Shown one piece after another: positions 46,600 through 55,777 of a stretch of 64,000 bases of DNA. Each line of letters opens with the position of its first letter. Within the stretch, counting starts at the first letter, position 1. The DNA comes from an uncultured Verrucomicrobia subdivision 3 bacterium (lineage in GTDB: Bacteria; Verrucomicrobiota; Verrucomicrobiia; Limisphaerales; UBA11358). The notes under the pieces were generated by a model. It did not search any database. It was not told the DNA's origin and saw nothing but the letters and a program-made list of their open reading frames with translations. The position numbers were made by a program, and so were the translations under genes. The DNA lies in the NCBI GenBank assembly GCA_903944085.1, contig CAJAQO010000187.1:1-64000 (forward strand). The letters are read 5' to 3'.

Positions 46600-47556
46600 T
46601 TAATTTTTTGTGTCCGGCAGCGTGAGGTTGCGGAAAACTTCATCCAGCCGGCCTTCTTCCGTCCGCAATTCTTCAACCTGCCAGCCGTTCGTGGCCTCGA
46701 TGACTTCGCGCGTCAAATCGCCGTCGCCGGCGGTGCGCGGAAACACGGTCGCCGTCACACGGTTGCCGTTGGTTGCGGTCGAAACTTTTTTCGCCGTGCG
46801 CAAATGGTTTAATTTTTCCTGCACCGCATTGGCGGGCACACCGTTCAAGCGCAACGTCACCGCGCCCGCCCACTCCGACTTGCGCCGCAATTCTTCCGGC
46901 GTGCCGTTGGCCACAATCGCGCCCCGGTCAATGATGATGGCCCGCGTGCAGACCGCGTCCACTTCCTCAAGAATGTGCGTCGAAAAAATAATCGCCTTCG
47001 TCTCGCCCATTTTGCGGATGAGCTGGCGGATTTCGTGCTTTTGATTCGGGTCGAGGCCGTCCGTCGGCTCGTCCAAAACTAAAATGTCCGGGTCGTGGAT
47101 GATGGACTGCGCGAAACAGGTGCGGTGCCGGTAGCCTTTGGAAAGCGTGTCCACGTTTTGATGCAGCACGGCATTGAGAAAACACAACTCCACCACGCGA
47201 TTGATGGCGGATTTTTTGGCGTCGCCGCGCAGTCCGCGAATTTCGGCGGTGAAATCCAGAAAGCCATGCACGGTCATGTCGGTGTAAGCCGGCGCGTTTT
47301 CCGGCAGGTAGCCGATGAGTCTTTTGGCGGGAATAGGCTGCTCCAGAATATCAAATCCGCCCACGGTGATTTTCCCGCTGCTGGGCGGAAAGAAGCCGGT
47401 GATCATCCGCATGGTGGTGGACTTGCCCGCGCCGTTCGGCCCGAGAAAGCCCAGGACTTCCCCGCGCGCCACGTTGAAGGAAACATTGTCCACGGCGCGC
47501 TTGGTGCCGAATGTTTTGGTCAAATTCTCTACTTTAATCATTTTGTCTGCTGGCAA
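46600..47556 (-). CDS. GldA-like ABC transporter ATP-binding protein
   Basis: MIKVENLTKTFGTKRAVDNVSFNVARGEVLGFLGPNGAGKSTTMRMITGFFPPSSG; DPDILVLDEPTDGLDPNQ. Confidence 0.94.
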   Translation of the reverse strand: MPADKMIKVENLTKTFGTKRAVDNVSFNVARGEVLGFLGPNGAGKSTTMRMITGFFPPSSGKITVGGFDILEQPIPAKRLIGYLPENAPAYTDMTVHGFLDFTAEIRGLRGDAKKSAINRVVELCFLNAVLHQNVDTLSKGYRHRTCFAQSIIHDPDILVLDEPTDGLDPNQKHEIRQLIRKMGETKAIIFSTHILEEVDAVCTRAIIIDRGAIVANGTPEELRRKSEWAGAVTLRLNGVPANAVQEKLNHLRTAKKVSTATNGNRVTATVFPRTAGDGDLTREVIEATNGWQVEELRTEEGRLDEVFRNLTLPDTKN

Positions 47557-47782
47557 ATGTTGCGTGCAAGGCAGGCGTTAAAAGTAATTCAACTGCCGGG
47601 CACTTAGCACGCTATTTTTGCATATAGACAACCTGGGGAAAAAATGTTCAAAAAATTTTACGCGGATTTTAGGCTTGCGGCGGACCCAAAAAACGCAGGA
47701 TTTTATTTGCACCGTTTTCACGGCCTTGCCTTTTTTGCCGATCCAGTTCAGGCTGGTGAACACCTCAAAATATTTTTCGCTG

Positions 47783-49159
47783 ATGAAAACCGCGCGCCTC
47801 AACCCGACATCCAATTTGTTCGGCTTCATAAAATTGCCCGTCGCTTTAGTGCTGGCAGTCAGTGCCGTTTTTTTGAACGGTTGCCAGTCCCGCTGCCCGC
47901 TGGCGCGCGCCGCCAATCAGCCGCCACCGGGTTTCACCGCCATTTTCAACGGCCACGATCTCGCCGGTTGGTGGGGCACCACCACCGAGGATCCGCGCAA
48001 ATATCTGGCGCTGCCGGCCGCCGAGTTCAAAGCGAAACATGACGCCAGCCTCACGGATGTGCAGCAGCATTGGTCGGCGCAGTCCGGCGAGCTCGTGAAC
48101 GACGGCCACGGGCTGTTCCTCACGACGGAGAAGAACTACGGCGATTTTGAATTGTTGGTGGACTATAAAACCGTGCCGCTCGCGGACAGCGGAATTTATT
48201 TGCGCGGCTGCCCGCAGGTTCAAATTTGGGATTCGACCGAGAAAGCAAAATTCCCGCTCGGCGCGGACAAAGGTTCCGGCGGCTTGTGGAACAATTCGCC
48301 CGGTGCCGCCGGAAAAGATCCGCTTGTCAAAGCGGATCAGCCGTTTGGCCAGTGGAATCATTTTCGAATCATCATGGTCGGCCCGCGCGTCTGGGTGTGG
48401 CTGAATGGCCGGCAGACTGTAAACGGCGCGGTGCTGGAAAATTATTACAACCGCCAGCTTCCGGTGCCGCCGCGCGGGCCGATCCAGTTGCAGACGCACG
48501 GCGGCGAAATCCGCTGGCGGAATCTTTTTGTGCGCGAGATTGGCAGCGACGAAGCCGACCAGCGATTACGCGTCACCGATCCCAAGCCGTTCAAATCCGT
48601 TTTCAACGGCAAAGATTTTACCGGCTGGGCTGGGCCGTTGGATTGCTGCCGCGTGACGAACGGAGCCATTGTCTGGCAGCCGAAAAAAGGCGGCACGATT
48701 TACACGCAACAAGAATTCACCAACTTCGTCGCGCGCTTGGAATTCAAGCTGCCGCCCGGCGGCAACAACGGCCTGGCTATTCGTTATCCGGGCAGCGGCG
48801 ACACCGCCTACATGGGCATGTGCGAGTGTCAGGTGCTGGACGATAATTACGAACAGGCCACCGGCGAAAAAATTGATCCCCGGCAGGCGCACGGCTCGGC
48901 GTATGGCATGGTGGCGGCGCTGCGCGGCTATCAGCATCCGATCGGCGAATGGAATTACGAGGAGGTCACGGTCATCGGGCCGACCATCAAGGTCGAGTTG
49001 AACGGCACGCAAATTCTCAATGCCGACTTGAGCCAGGTCACCGAGTTCATGCACGGCAGCGCGCATCCGGGCAAAGACCGCACCAGCGGCCACTTCGGTT
49101 TCGCCGGCCACAATGACCCGGTCATGTTCCGCAATATTTCAATCAAGCCGCTGGATTGA
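47783..49159 (+). CDS. Protein with two tandem DUF1080 (3-keto-disaccharide hydrolase) domains
   Basis: GFTAIFNGHDLAGWWG... and FKSVFNGKDFTGWAGPLD... each followed by a concanavalin-like jelly-roll pattern. Confidence 0.9.
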   Translation: MKTARLNPTSNLFGFIKLPVALVLAVSAVFLNGCQSRCPLARAANQPPPGFTAIFNGHDLAGWWGTTTEDPRKYLALPAAEFKAKHDASLTDVQQHWSAQSGELVNDGHGLFLTTEKNYGDFELLVDYKTVPLADSGIYLRGCPQVQIWDSTEKAKFPLGADKGSGGLWNNSPGAAGKDPLVKADQPFGQWNHFRIIMVGPRVWVWLNGRQTVNGAVLENYYNRQLPVPPRGPIQLQTHGGEIRWRNLFVREIGSDEADQRLRVTDPKPFKSVFNGKDFTGWAGPLDCCRVTNGAIVWQPKKGGTIYTQQEFTNFVARLEFKLPPGGNNGLAIRYPGSGDTAYMGMCECQVLDDNYEQATGEKIDPRQAHGSAYGMVAALRGYQHPIGEWNYEEVTVIGPTIKVELNGTQILNADLSQVTEFMHGSAHPGKDRTSGHFGFAGHNDPVMFRNISIKPLD

Positions 49160-49179
49160 TTGAAGTTTCGAACCGGCCC

Positions 49180-49216
49180 AACGACCGGCGGCGACGCCTC
49201 GTCGCCAGCCGGTTTA
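49180..49216. repeat. Palindrome between convergent genes (possible terminator)
   Basis: accggcggcgac-gcctc-gtcgccagccggt between the DUF1080 stop and the convergent oxidoreductase stop. Confidence 0.55.
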
Positions 49217-49250
49217 TTTCAGCGGGATGGAATTGGAATTCGCCAGCGGC

Positions 49251-50549
49251 TTACGCTTCGCCGGGAATCGGATAAACGTTGTCTTTGGGCGCGACCACTT
49301 TGTCGTTTTCAAAATCCGCCGGTGACGGCGAGAGCGACAAATTATACCACGGCGAACTGGTGTTGGTGGTCAAGTCGGACCAGCGCACGAGCCGGCCGGT
49401 GTAGCAGGCGATGCGGCCCATGATCGCGGTCAGCGTGGACTCGGCGATCGTCCGGGCGACGATGAGCGGTTCGCCTTTGACGATGCTTTGCAGCAACGCA
49501 ATGTGCTCCTCGACATACGGGTTATCGTGGGTTTTGAATTCCGGCACGTTGAGCGAGGCGAGCTTGGCCGAATACATTTTGCCACCGCCGTAAGTCGAGC
49601 CTTCGGTGCCGCAAAAAAATTCGTCCACGCCGCCGTCGGTGCCGTTGACCTGGCGGCACATGCTGTGAATATGGCAGTCCTCGCCGTAATTTAAATCCAG
49701 ACTGAAGAAATCAAATTGGTCGCCGGTCTTGCGGCGGGCGCGACCGCCGAAGCCCAGCGCGGAAACCGGCGGATGGCCGATGAACCAGTTCGCCACATCC
49801 AGATTATGCACGTGTTGTTCGACGATATGGTCGCCGGACATTTCCGAGAAGCTGGTCCAGTTGCGCACCAAATAGCTGGCGTCGCTTTCGCCGGGATTGC
49901 GTTCCTTATACCACAGCGCGCCGCCGCACCAAGAGACGGTGCCGCCGACAATTTTGCCGATGGCGCCGTTGGCCACGGCGTATTGGTTGCGCAGATAGCC
50001 GGCTTGGTGCCGCCGTTGATTGCCCGAGACCACGGACAAACCTTTTTTCTTCGCGAGGTCGTCCAACTCCATCACTTTGCGCGCGCCGACGGGATCCACC
50101 GCCACGGGTTTTTCGATGAACATGTGTTTGCCCGCGTTGAGCCCGGCTTCCAGATGCGTCGCCCGGAACAATGGCGGCGTGGCCAGCAACACGATGTCCA
50201 CCGGCTGTTCCACCAACTGGCGATAGCCGAGCGGGCCGGTGAAAACGCGGTCGGCGGGAATATTATATTTCTTGGCGGTGCCATCGGCGCGGTCCTGGAA
50301 AAAATCCGCCACGGTATAAACCTCCACTTCATAGCCGAGCGTCTTGGCGGCTTCGAGGTGGTTTTCCACCGCGCCATTGCCGCGGCCGCCGCAGCCGACG
50401 AGGCCGATCTTGAATTTTTTTCCGGCGTTCTGCGCGCGGACATTGAACAGCGGCAGGGTGGAAACCACTGCGCCGGCGACGGCAATGTTTTTGATGAAGC
50501 TGCGACGAGGCATGATAATGGGGTTGGTCATAATAATTTTGTGTTTCAC
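49251..50549 (-). CDS. Gfo/Idh/MocA-family oxidoreductase, twin-arginine-like signal
   Basis: MPRRSFIKNIAVAGAVVSTLPLFNVRAQN; FKIGLVGCGGRGNGAVENHLEAA; EKPVAVDPVGARKVMEL; exact start uncertain. Confidence 0.92.
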   Translation of the reverse strand: MKHKIIMTNPIIMPRRSFIKNIAVAGAVVSTLPLFNVRAQNAGKKFKIGLVGCGGRGNGAVENHLEAAKTLGYEVEVYTVADFFQDRADGTAKKYNIPADRVFTGPLGYRQLVEQPVDIVLLATPPLFRATHLEAGLNAGKHMFIEKPVAVDPVGARKVMELDDLAKKKGLSVVSGNQRRHQAGYLRNQYAVANGAIGKIVGGTVSWCGGALWYKERNPGESDASYLVRNWTSFSEMSGDHIVEQHVHNLDVANWFIGHPPVSALGFGGRARRKTGDQFDFFSLDLNYGEDCHIHSMCRQVNGTDGGVDEFFCGTEGSTYGGGKMYSAKLASLNVPEFKTHDNPYVEEHIALLQSIVKGEPLIVARTIAESTLTAIMGRIACYTGRLVRWSDLTTNTSSPWYNLSLSPSPADFENDKVVAPKDNVYPIPGEA

Positions 50550-50659
50550 GTTTAGGACGGAATCATGGGTGCGCAGGTTAAAAACATTTTTCTCCGCACT
50601 TTGTCAAGCACAACGACTTTCAGACTTGTTCCGCGCATTTCTCCGTGCTAGAAACAGCC

Positions 50660-51517
50660 ATGCAAAAAAAATCCCCGGTCAACTTTCTTCACCTGCTCGT
50701 TTTGGGCGGCTCGCTGGCGATGTCATCACTGCTGCTCGCCCAGGAATCCGTCAAACCGCTCAAAGCATTGCTGCTCGCCGGCGGCTGCTGCCATGATTAC
50801 GAGCACCAGAAGGACATTCTCAAGCAGGGCATCGAGGCGCGCGCGAATGTCACCGTGGATGTTATTTATGTAGCCGACGGCAACACGCGGCCGGCGTTTC
50901 CGATTTACGGCCATCCGGATTATGCCAAGGGCTATGACGTCGTCATCCACGACGAATGCGCGGCCGACATCAATGACACGAATATTATTCAAGGCGTGCT
51001 CCAGCCGCATCAGGACGGCATTCCCGGCGTGAACCTGCATTGCGCCATGCACTGCTACCGCTTCGGCGATTTCAGCAAGCCGCTGCCCGCCGGCGCGCCC
51101 AACGCGCACTGGTATGAATACCTCGGCCTCCATTCCAGCGGCCACGGCCCGCAGGAGCCGATTGCCATCCAGTTCACCGACACCACCAATGCCGTCACCA
51201 CCGGCCTGGCCGACTGGACGACGATTCACGAGGAGCATTACAACAACATCCATGTTTACGATACCGCCCACGCGCTGGCGCACGGCACGCAGGTGATCAA
51301 GAACGAGAAAGGCCAGCCGCAGCGCACCAATGATTTCGTCGTCGCGTGGGAAAATATTTATCGCGGCAAGACGCGCGTTTTCTCCACCACCATCGGCCAC
51401 AACAACGAAACGGTGGCGGACGCGCGGTATCTGGATCTCGTCACGCGCGGCCTGCTTTGGGCCTGCGACAAGCTCGACGCCGACGGCAAACCCAAGCCCG
51501 GCTACGCGGCAAAATAA
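50660..51517 (+). CDS. ThuA-domain protein, exported
   Basis: KALLLAGGCCHDYEHQKDILKQGIEARANVTVDVIY; YDVVIHDECAADI; AWENIYRGKTRVFSTTIGHNNETVADARYLDLVTRGLLWA. Confidence 0.9.
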   Translation: MQKKSPVNFLHLLVLGGSLAMSSLLLAQESVKPLKALLLAGGCCHDYEHQKDILKQGIEARANVTVDVIYVADGNTRPAFPIYGHPDYAKGYDVVIHDECAADINDTNIIQGVLQPHQDGIPGVNLHCAMHCYRFGDFSKPLPAGAPNAHWYEYLGLHSSGHGPQEPIAIQFTDTTNAVTTGLADWTTIHEEHYNNIHVYDTAHALAHGTQVIKNEKGQPQRTNDFVVAWENIYRGKTRVFSTTIGHNNETVADARYLDLVTRGLLWACDKLDADGKPKPGYAAK

Positions 51518-51562
51518 TTTTCGTTTGCTGGCGGCACTTTCGCGCCCCGGAGGAAACGGCCT

Positions 51563-52432
51563 TTGCCGCCATTGGCGGATTGGCCGGAAGCCACCGGCAT
51601 TTTCCCGTTGTTTTCGCAGACTGGTTTCCGGCGCGGGAATTCGCTAGGCTCAACAAAATTGCAAAACGCGACTGAACAAAAATTTCGCATTGGCTCGGTG
51701 CATTATCTGAACGCCGCGCCGCTCACGCGCGGCTTGGAAAGCGAAATCATTTTCGCCACACCCGCCAAGCTCGCCGAACTGCTTCGGCGCGACGAACTCG
51801 ATGCCGCGCTGGTCAGCGTCACCGAAGTGCTGCTCCACGACCGCTACGATATTTTGGACGGCGTCGCCATCGCCTCGCTCGGCGAGGTTTACAGCGTGCT
51901 ACTGGCGCACCGCCAGCCGCTGGCCGAGGCGCGGGAAATTTTTTGCGACACCGCGTCGCTCACCAGCGTGAACCTGCTGAAAGTCCTGCTGGCCGAGCGC
52001 GGCTTGCAGCCGGAATTCAAGCCGTTGGAAAATTACGCCGCCGCCAGCGATAAAGATTTTGTGCTGCTCATCGGCGACCGGGCGATTGAATTCCAGCGCG
52101 CCCCGCACGCGCACGAAATTTTTGATCTCGGCAGCGCGTGGCTGGAACTGACGCGGCTGCCGTTTGTGTATGCCGTCTGGGCGCTGCGGCGCGGGATTGT
52201 AAACCGGGAGCTGCGCCGCGAACTGAATGAGGCCAAACTGTTCGGCTTGGAAACGCTGGAGAGCATCATCGAAACGCGCGCGGAATTCGACGCGGATTTC
52301 CGGCGCGATTATTTCGAATGGCACATTCATTTTCATCTCGGCGAAGATGAAAAGCGCGCCATCGCCAAATTCAGCGAACTGCTCGCCAAACACCAGCTCG
52401 GCCCGGTTTTCCCGCCGAAGTATGTCGCCTGA
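51563..52432 (+). CDS. mqnA: Chorismate dehydratase MqnA (futalosine menaquinone pathway)
   Basis: FRIGSVHYLNAAPLTRGLE; ELLRRDELDAALVSVTEVLLHDRYDILDGVAIASLGEVYSVLL; LIGDRAIEF...DLGSAWLELTRLPFVYAVWALRRG. Start uncertain. Confidence 0.88.
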   Translation: MPPLADWPEATGIFPLFSQTGFRRGNSLGSTKLQNATEQKFRIGSVHYLNAAPLTRGLESEIIFATPAKLAELLRRDELDAALVSVTEVLLHDRYDILDGVAIASLGEVYSVLLAHRQPLAEAREIFCDTASLTSVNLLKVLLAERGLQPEFKPLENYAAASDKDFVLLIGDRAIEFQRAPHAHEIFDLGSAWLELTRLPFVYAVWALRRGIVNRELRRELNEAKLFGLETLESIIETRAEFDADFRRDYFEWHIHFHLGEDEKRAIAKFSELLAKHQLGPVFPPKYVA

Positions 52433-52488
52433 TTGACCCTCCGCGCGGGTGATGATCCGCCGCCGGCCATCCGGTTTTAAATTGGGTC

Positions 52489-54684
52489 GTGACGGAATCT
52501 GATTTTTTATCAAATATTCACCGCATGAAATCACTTCACTGCCATCGTCCCGCTTTGCTCGCGCTACTGCTTGGAATGACCGCGTCATTGATCTTCGCGG
52601 AAAACGGCGCGGCCAAACCGTCGCCCGAAAATTTCAGCGTCACGACTAAAAACTTCGCCCTGAATTTTGTGGTCAGCGGCGATGGCCGGTTGTATCAACG
52701 CACGCTGGGCGCGGCGGACGCGACGACGAAAACAGCGCGGACGGACGAATGCTATCCGCCCGCTGGCGACGGCTTCATTTGGGAGCCGGCCTTGCAGGTG
52801 GTGCATGCCGATGGCAACACTTCGACGTCCCTGATTTTTGACGGCGTCGCGCGCACGAATGACGCCGCCGGACGGGAGTTGACGCGGATCAGCTTGCACG
52901 ATCCGGCATTTCCGCTGGAAGTCGCCTTGAATTTCCGCGCCGACCGCGAGCGCGATGTGGTGGAGCAATGGACAGAAATTATTCATCACGAAGCCGGCCC
53001 GGTCACGCTGGAGCGCATGGCTTCGACCGCACTGCTGCTTCCGGCCAAGAATGTTTATCTCACGCACTTTTTTGGCGACTGGGCGAAGGAAATGTTGACG
53101 CCCATCACCGAGTTGGTCACGCCCGGCACGAAAGTTTTGGATTCCAAAATCGGCGTGCGCGCGGAGCAGTTTCGCAATCCGTCGTTCGTGCTGTCGCTGG
53201 ACGGGCCGCCGGCGGAAAATGGCGGTCGTGTGCTAGCCGGCTTGCTGGAATGGTCGGGCAGCTTTCAATGCGCGTTTGACGACAACGGCCAGAGCCTCCG
53301 CGCCCTGTGCGGCGTGAATCCGTTTGCGTCAGCGTATCATCTGAATCCGAACGAGATTTTTTCCACACCCAAAATGATCTGGGCCTGGAGCACGAACGGC
53401 CTGGGCGAAATGAGCCGCAACCTGCACCGCTGGGCGCGCGATTTCGGCCTGCGCGACGGCCACAAAACCCGCGCCGTGCTGTTGAACAATTGGGAGGCAA
53501 CCGGCTTTGCTTTTGATTTCAACCGCATTGTCGGGCTTTACGATCCTGCGAAAGAAATCGGCACGGAATTGTTCCTGCTGGACGACGGCTGGTTCGGCAA
53601 CAAATATCCGCGCGTGAATGACCATGCCGGTCTCGGCGATTGGCAGCCGAACCGTCAGCGCCTGCCCGACGGCCTGGCACCGCTCGCCACGGAAGCCGTC
53701 AAACGCGGCCTGCGTTTCGGCATTTGGATGGAACCGGAAATGGTGAATCCCAAGAGCGAATTGTTTGACCAGCATCCCGACTGGGTGATCGCTCAGCCGA
53801 AGCGCAAACTCGAATTGCAGCGCAACCAACTCGTGCTCGACCTCACGCGCCCGGAAGTGCAGGCGTTTGAGTGGCAGACGATTCAAGACATTCTGGGCGT
53901 GACCAACATCACTTACGCGAAGTGGGATTGCAATCGTTACCTCACGCAGCCGGGCTCGTCGTATCTTGCGCCGGACCGCCAATCGCATCTCTGGATTGAT
54001 TATGTGAACGCGCTTTACGCGCTGATGGACAAAACTGCGAAAAAGTATCCGGACACCGAATTGATGCTGTGCTCCGGCGGCGGCGGGCGCGCGGATTATG
54101 GCGCGCTGAAATATTTTCACGAATTCTGGCCAAGCGACAACACCGACCCGGTGCAGCGCGTGCCGATGCAATGGGACTACTCGTATTTTTTCCCGCCGAT
54201 GGCTCTCGCCAGCCACGTCACGCACTGGGGCAATCGTCCGATCCACTTTGCATGCAGCGTGGCGATGAGCGCGCGCTTCGGCATGGACCTCGACCTGACG
54301 AAATTATCGGCGGCGGACAAGGCGATTTGCGCCGGAGCCATCAGCGCCTATCTGAAAATCCGCGACGTCACGCAGCTTGGCGATTTATACCGGCTCGAAG
54401 ATCCGCACAGCAATGCTCGCGGCACGCTGAATTTTGTTTCGCCCGACCGCGCGCGGGCCGTGATGTTTGCGTTTCAATTGCAAGACGGTTCAGCCGCGCC
54501 CGTGCGGCCGCAAGGACTTGATCCGGCAAAAAATTACACCGTTCGTGAATTGAATCCCGCGCCCGGTCGTGCCGTAATTCCGCAGGAAGGCAAAACTTTT
54601 ACCGGCGAGGAATTGATGCGTGATGGCGTTGTGCCTTCCTGCGCCCACGCCATTGAAGCCTGCGTCATCGAACTCGGCTCGTGA
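52489..54684 (+). CDS. GH36 alpha-galactosidase
   Basis: LLNNWEATGFAFDFNRIVGLYDPAKEIGTELFLLDDGWFGNKYPRVNDHAGLGDWQPNRQRLPDGL; GIWMEPEMVNPKSELFDQHPDWV; YAKWDCNR. Confidence 0.95.
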   Translation: MTESDFLSNIHRMKSLHCHRPALLALLLGMTASLIFAENGAAKPSPENFSVTTKNFALNFVVSGDGRLYQRTLGAADATTKTARTDECYPPAGDGFIWEPALQVVHADGNTSTSLIFDGVARTNDAAGRELTRISLHDPAFPLEVALNFRADRERDVVEQWTEIIHHEAGPVTLERMASTALLLPAKNVYLTHFFGDWAKEMLTPITELVTPGTKVLDSKIGVRAEQFRNPSFVLSLDGPPAENGGRVLAGLLEWSGSFQCAFDDNGQSLRALCGVNPFASAYHLNPNEIFSTPKMIWAWSTNGLGEMSRNLHRWARDFGLRDGHKTRAVLLNNWEATGFAFDFNRIVGLYDPAKEIGTELFLLDDGWFGNKYPRVNDHAGLGDWQPNRQRLPDGLAPLATEAVKRGLRFGIWMEPEMVNPKSELFDQHPDWVIAQPKRKLELQRNQLVLDLTRPEVQAFEWQTIQDILGVTNITYAKWDCNRYLTQPGSSYLAPDRQSHLWIDYVNALYALMDKTAKKYPDTELMLCSGGGGRADYGALKYFHEFWPSDNTDPVQRVPMQWDYSYFFPPMALASHVTHWGNRPIHFACSVAMSARFGMDLDLTKLSAADKAICAGAISAYLKIRDVTQLGDLYRLEDPHSNARGTLNFVSPDRARAVMFAFQLQDGSAAPVRPQGLDPAKNYTVRELNPAPGRAVIPQEGKTFTGEELMRDGVVPSCAHAIEACVIELGS

Positions 54685-54709
54685 TCGGTGGCGGCTCGCA
54701 TGAGCGGCG

Positions 54710-55185
54710 TCAGCCCCAAATCTGCCGGTCTAACGAACGATATTGGATGGCTTCCGAAACGTGATCGGCCGTGAGCGGTTCTGAACCTGCCAGGTCGGCG
54801 ATGGTGCGGGCGACTTTCAAGATGCGGTCATAGGCGCGGGCGCTGAAATTCAGGTCGGTCATGGCATGGTTCAACAAAGCCTTGGTCGCCTCGTCAATGG
54901 CGCAGAACTGCTGCAATTCCTTCGAGCCCATGCGGGCGTTGCAGGCCAGATTTTTCCGGCCGCGAAAACGCGCGTGCTGGCGCTGGCGGGCGGCGACCAC
55001 CCGCGTCCGGATTTGCGCGGAGGTTTCGCCCGTGCGCCCGGCCGCGAGGTCGCGGAATTTCACCGCCGGCACTTCGATGTGCAGGTCAATGCGGTCCAGC
55101 AGCGGCCCGGAAATGCGGCCCAGATAATTCTGGATTTCACGCGGCGAACTTTTCGATTCGCCCGGCATCTTGCCATCAGGCGTGC
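54710..55185 (-). pseudogene. ComM/YifB 3' fragment (C-terminal Mg-chelatase domain only)
   Basis: [67 protein letters not shown]...[15 protein letters not shown], parallel to the intact copy at 55778. Confidence 0.88.
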
Positions 55186-55188
55186 GCG

Positions 55189-55695
55189 ATGTTGCGTTCT
55201 TGTGATCGTAGCGTAAGTGTCGCACGGAAGGATGTTGCACCGGTTTGGACACGGAGTTTTCCAATCGCCAAGGAGCCTACGACCCTGGGCCAGCATCTCA
55301 AGAAGAAACGGTTCATGGCCGGGATGCGACAGAAGCAAATTGCTGCAAAATTGGGGGTTAGCGCACGAACCTTGAGCCTATGGGAATGCGACCGGATTGT
55401 TCCAGCTTGGGCTTTCCAGCCACGTTTAATCGCCTACTTGGGCTATGACCCATTCACCGATCCAATGCTCAGAAGCCCCAAACGCAACGAACCGTCAGGC
55501 GTTGCCATTTTATCACCAGACGCCCCCATCACGGTTGGTCAGAAGATAAAAGATTTCAGGCTGAAATCGCGGAAAACGCGGCGGCAATTAGCGGTGGAAT
55601 GGGGTATCAGCTCCAAAACGCTTTGGGGCTGGGAAACGAACCGCCGACAGCCGAGCGAATCATGCCGGAAACGCATGGCCGGGATTGATTTGTAG
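55189..55695 (+). CDS. Double helix-turn-helix (XRE-like) protein
   Basis: Two HTH units: TTLGQHLKKKRFMAGMRQKQIAAKLGVSARTLSLWECDR and ITVGQKIKDFRLKSRKTRRQLAVEWGISSKTLWGWETNRRQPS. Confidence 0.75.
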   Translation: MLRSCDRSVSVARKDVAPVWTRSFPIAKEPTTLGQHLKKKRFMAGMRQKQIAAKLGVSARTLSLWECDRIVPAWAFQPRLIAYLGYDPFTDPMLRSPKRNEPSGVAILSPDAPITVGQKIKDFRLKSRKTRRQLAVEWGISSKTLWGWETNRRQPSESCRKRMAGIDL

Positions 55696-55777
55696 GTTTC
55701 AACCATCGTAAGGAAAGTTTGAATATTTCCGTCCATCCGCTGGGTTTTGTGCTCTGGTTCACGAGCCGGCTAAATGC

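Noticed and set aside
49180-49216. Palindrome with GAC-N5-GTC core as a member of the twin-palindrome family
   Set aside because: Only one palindrome, a longer centre and no TTGGAC flank; it lies between convergent genes and is more simply a terminator-like hairpin.
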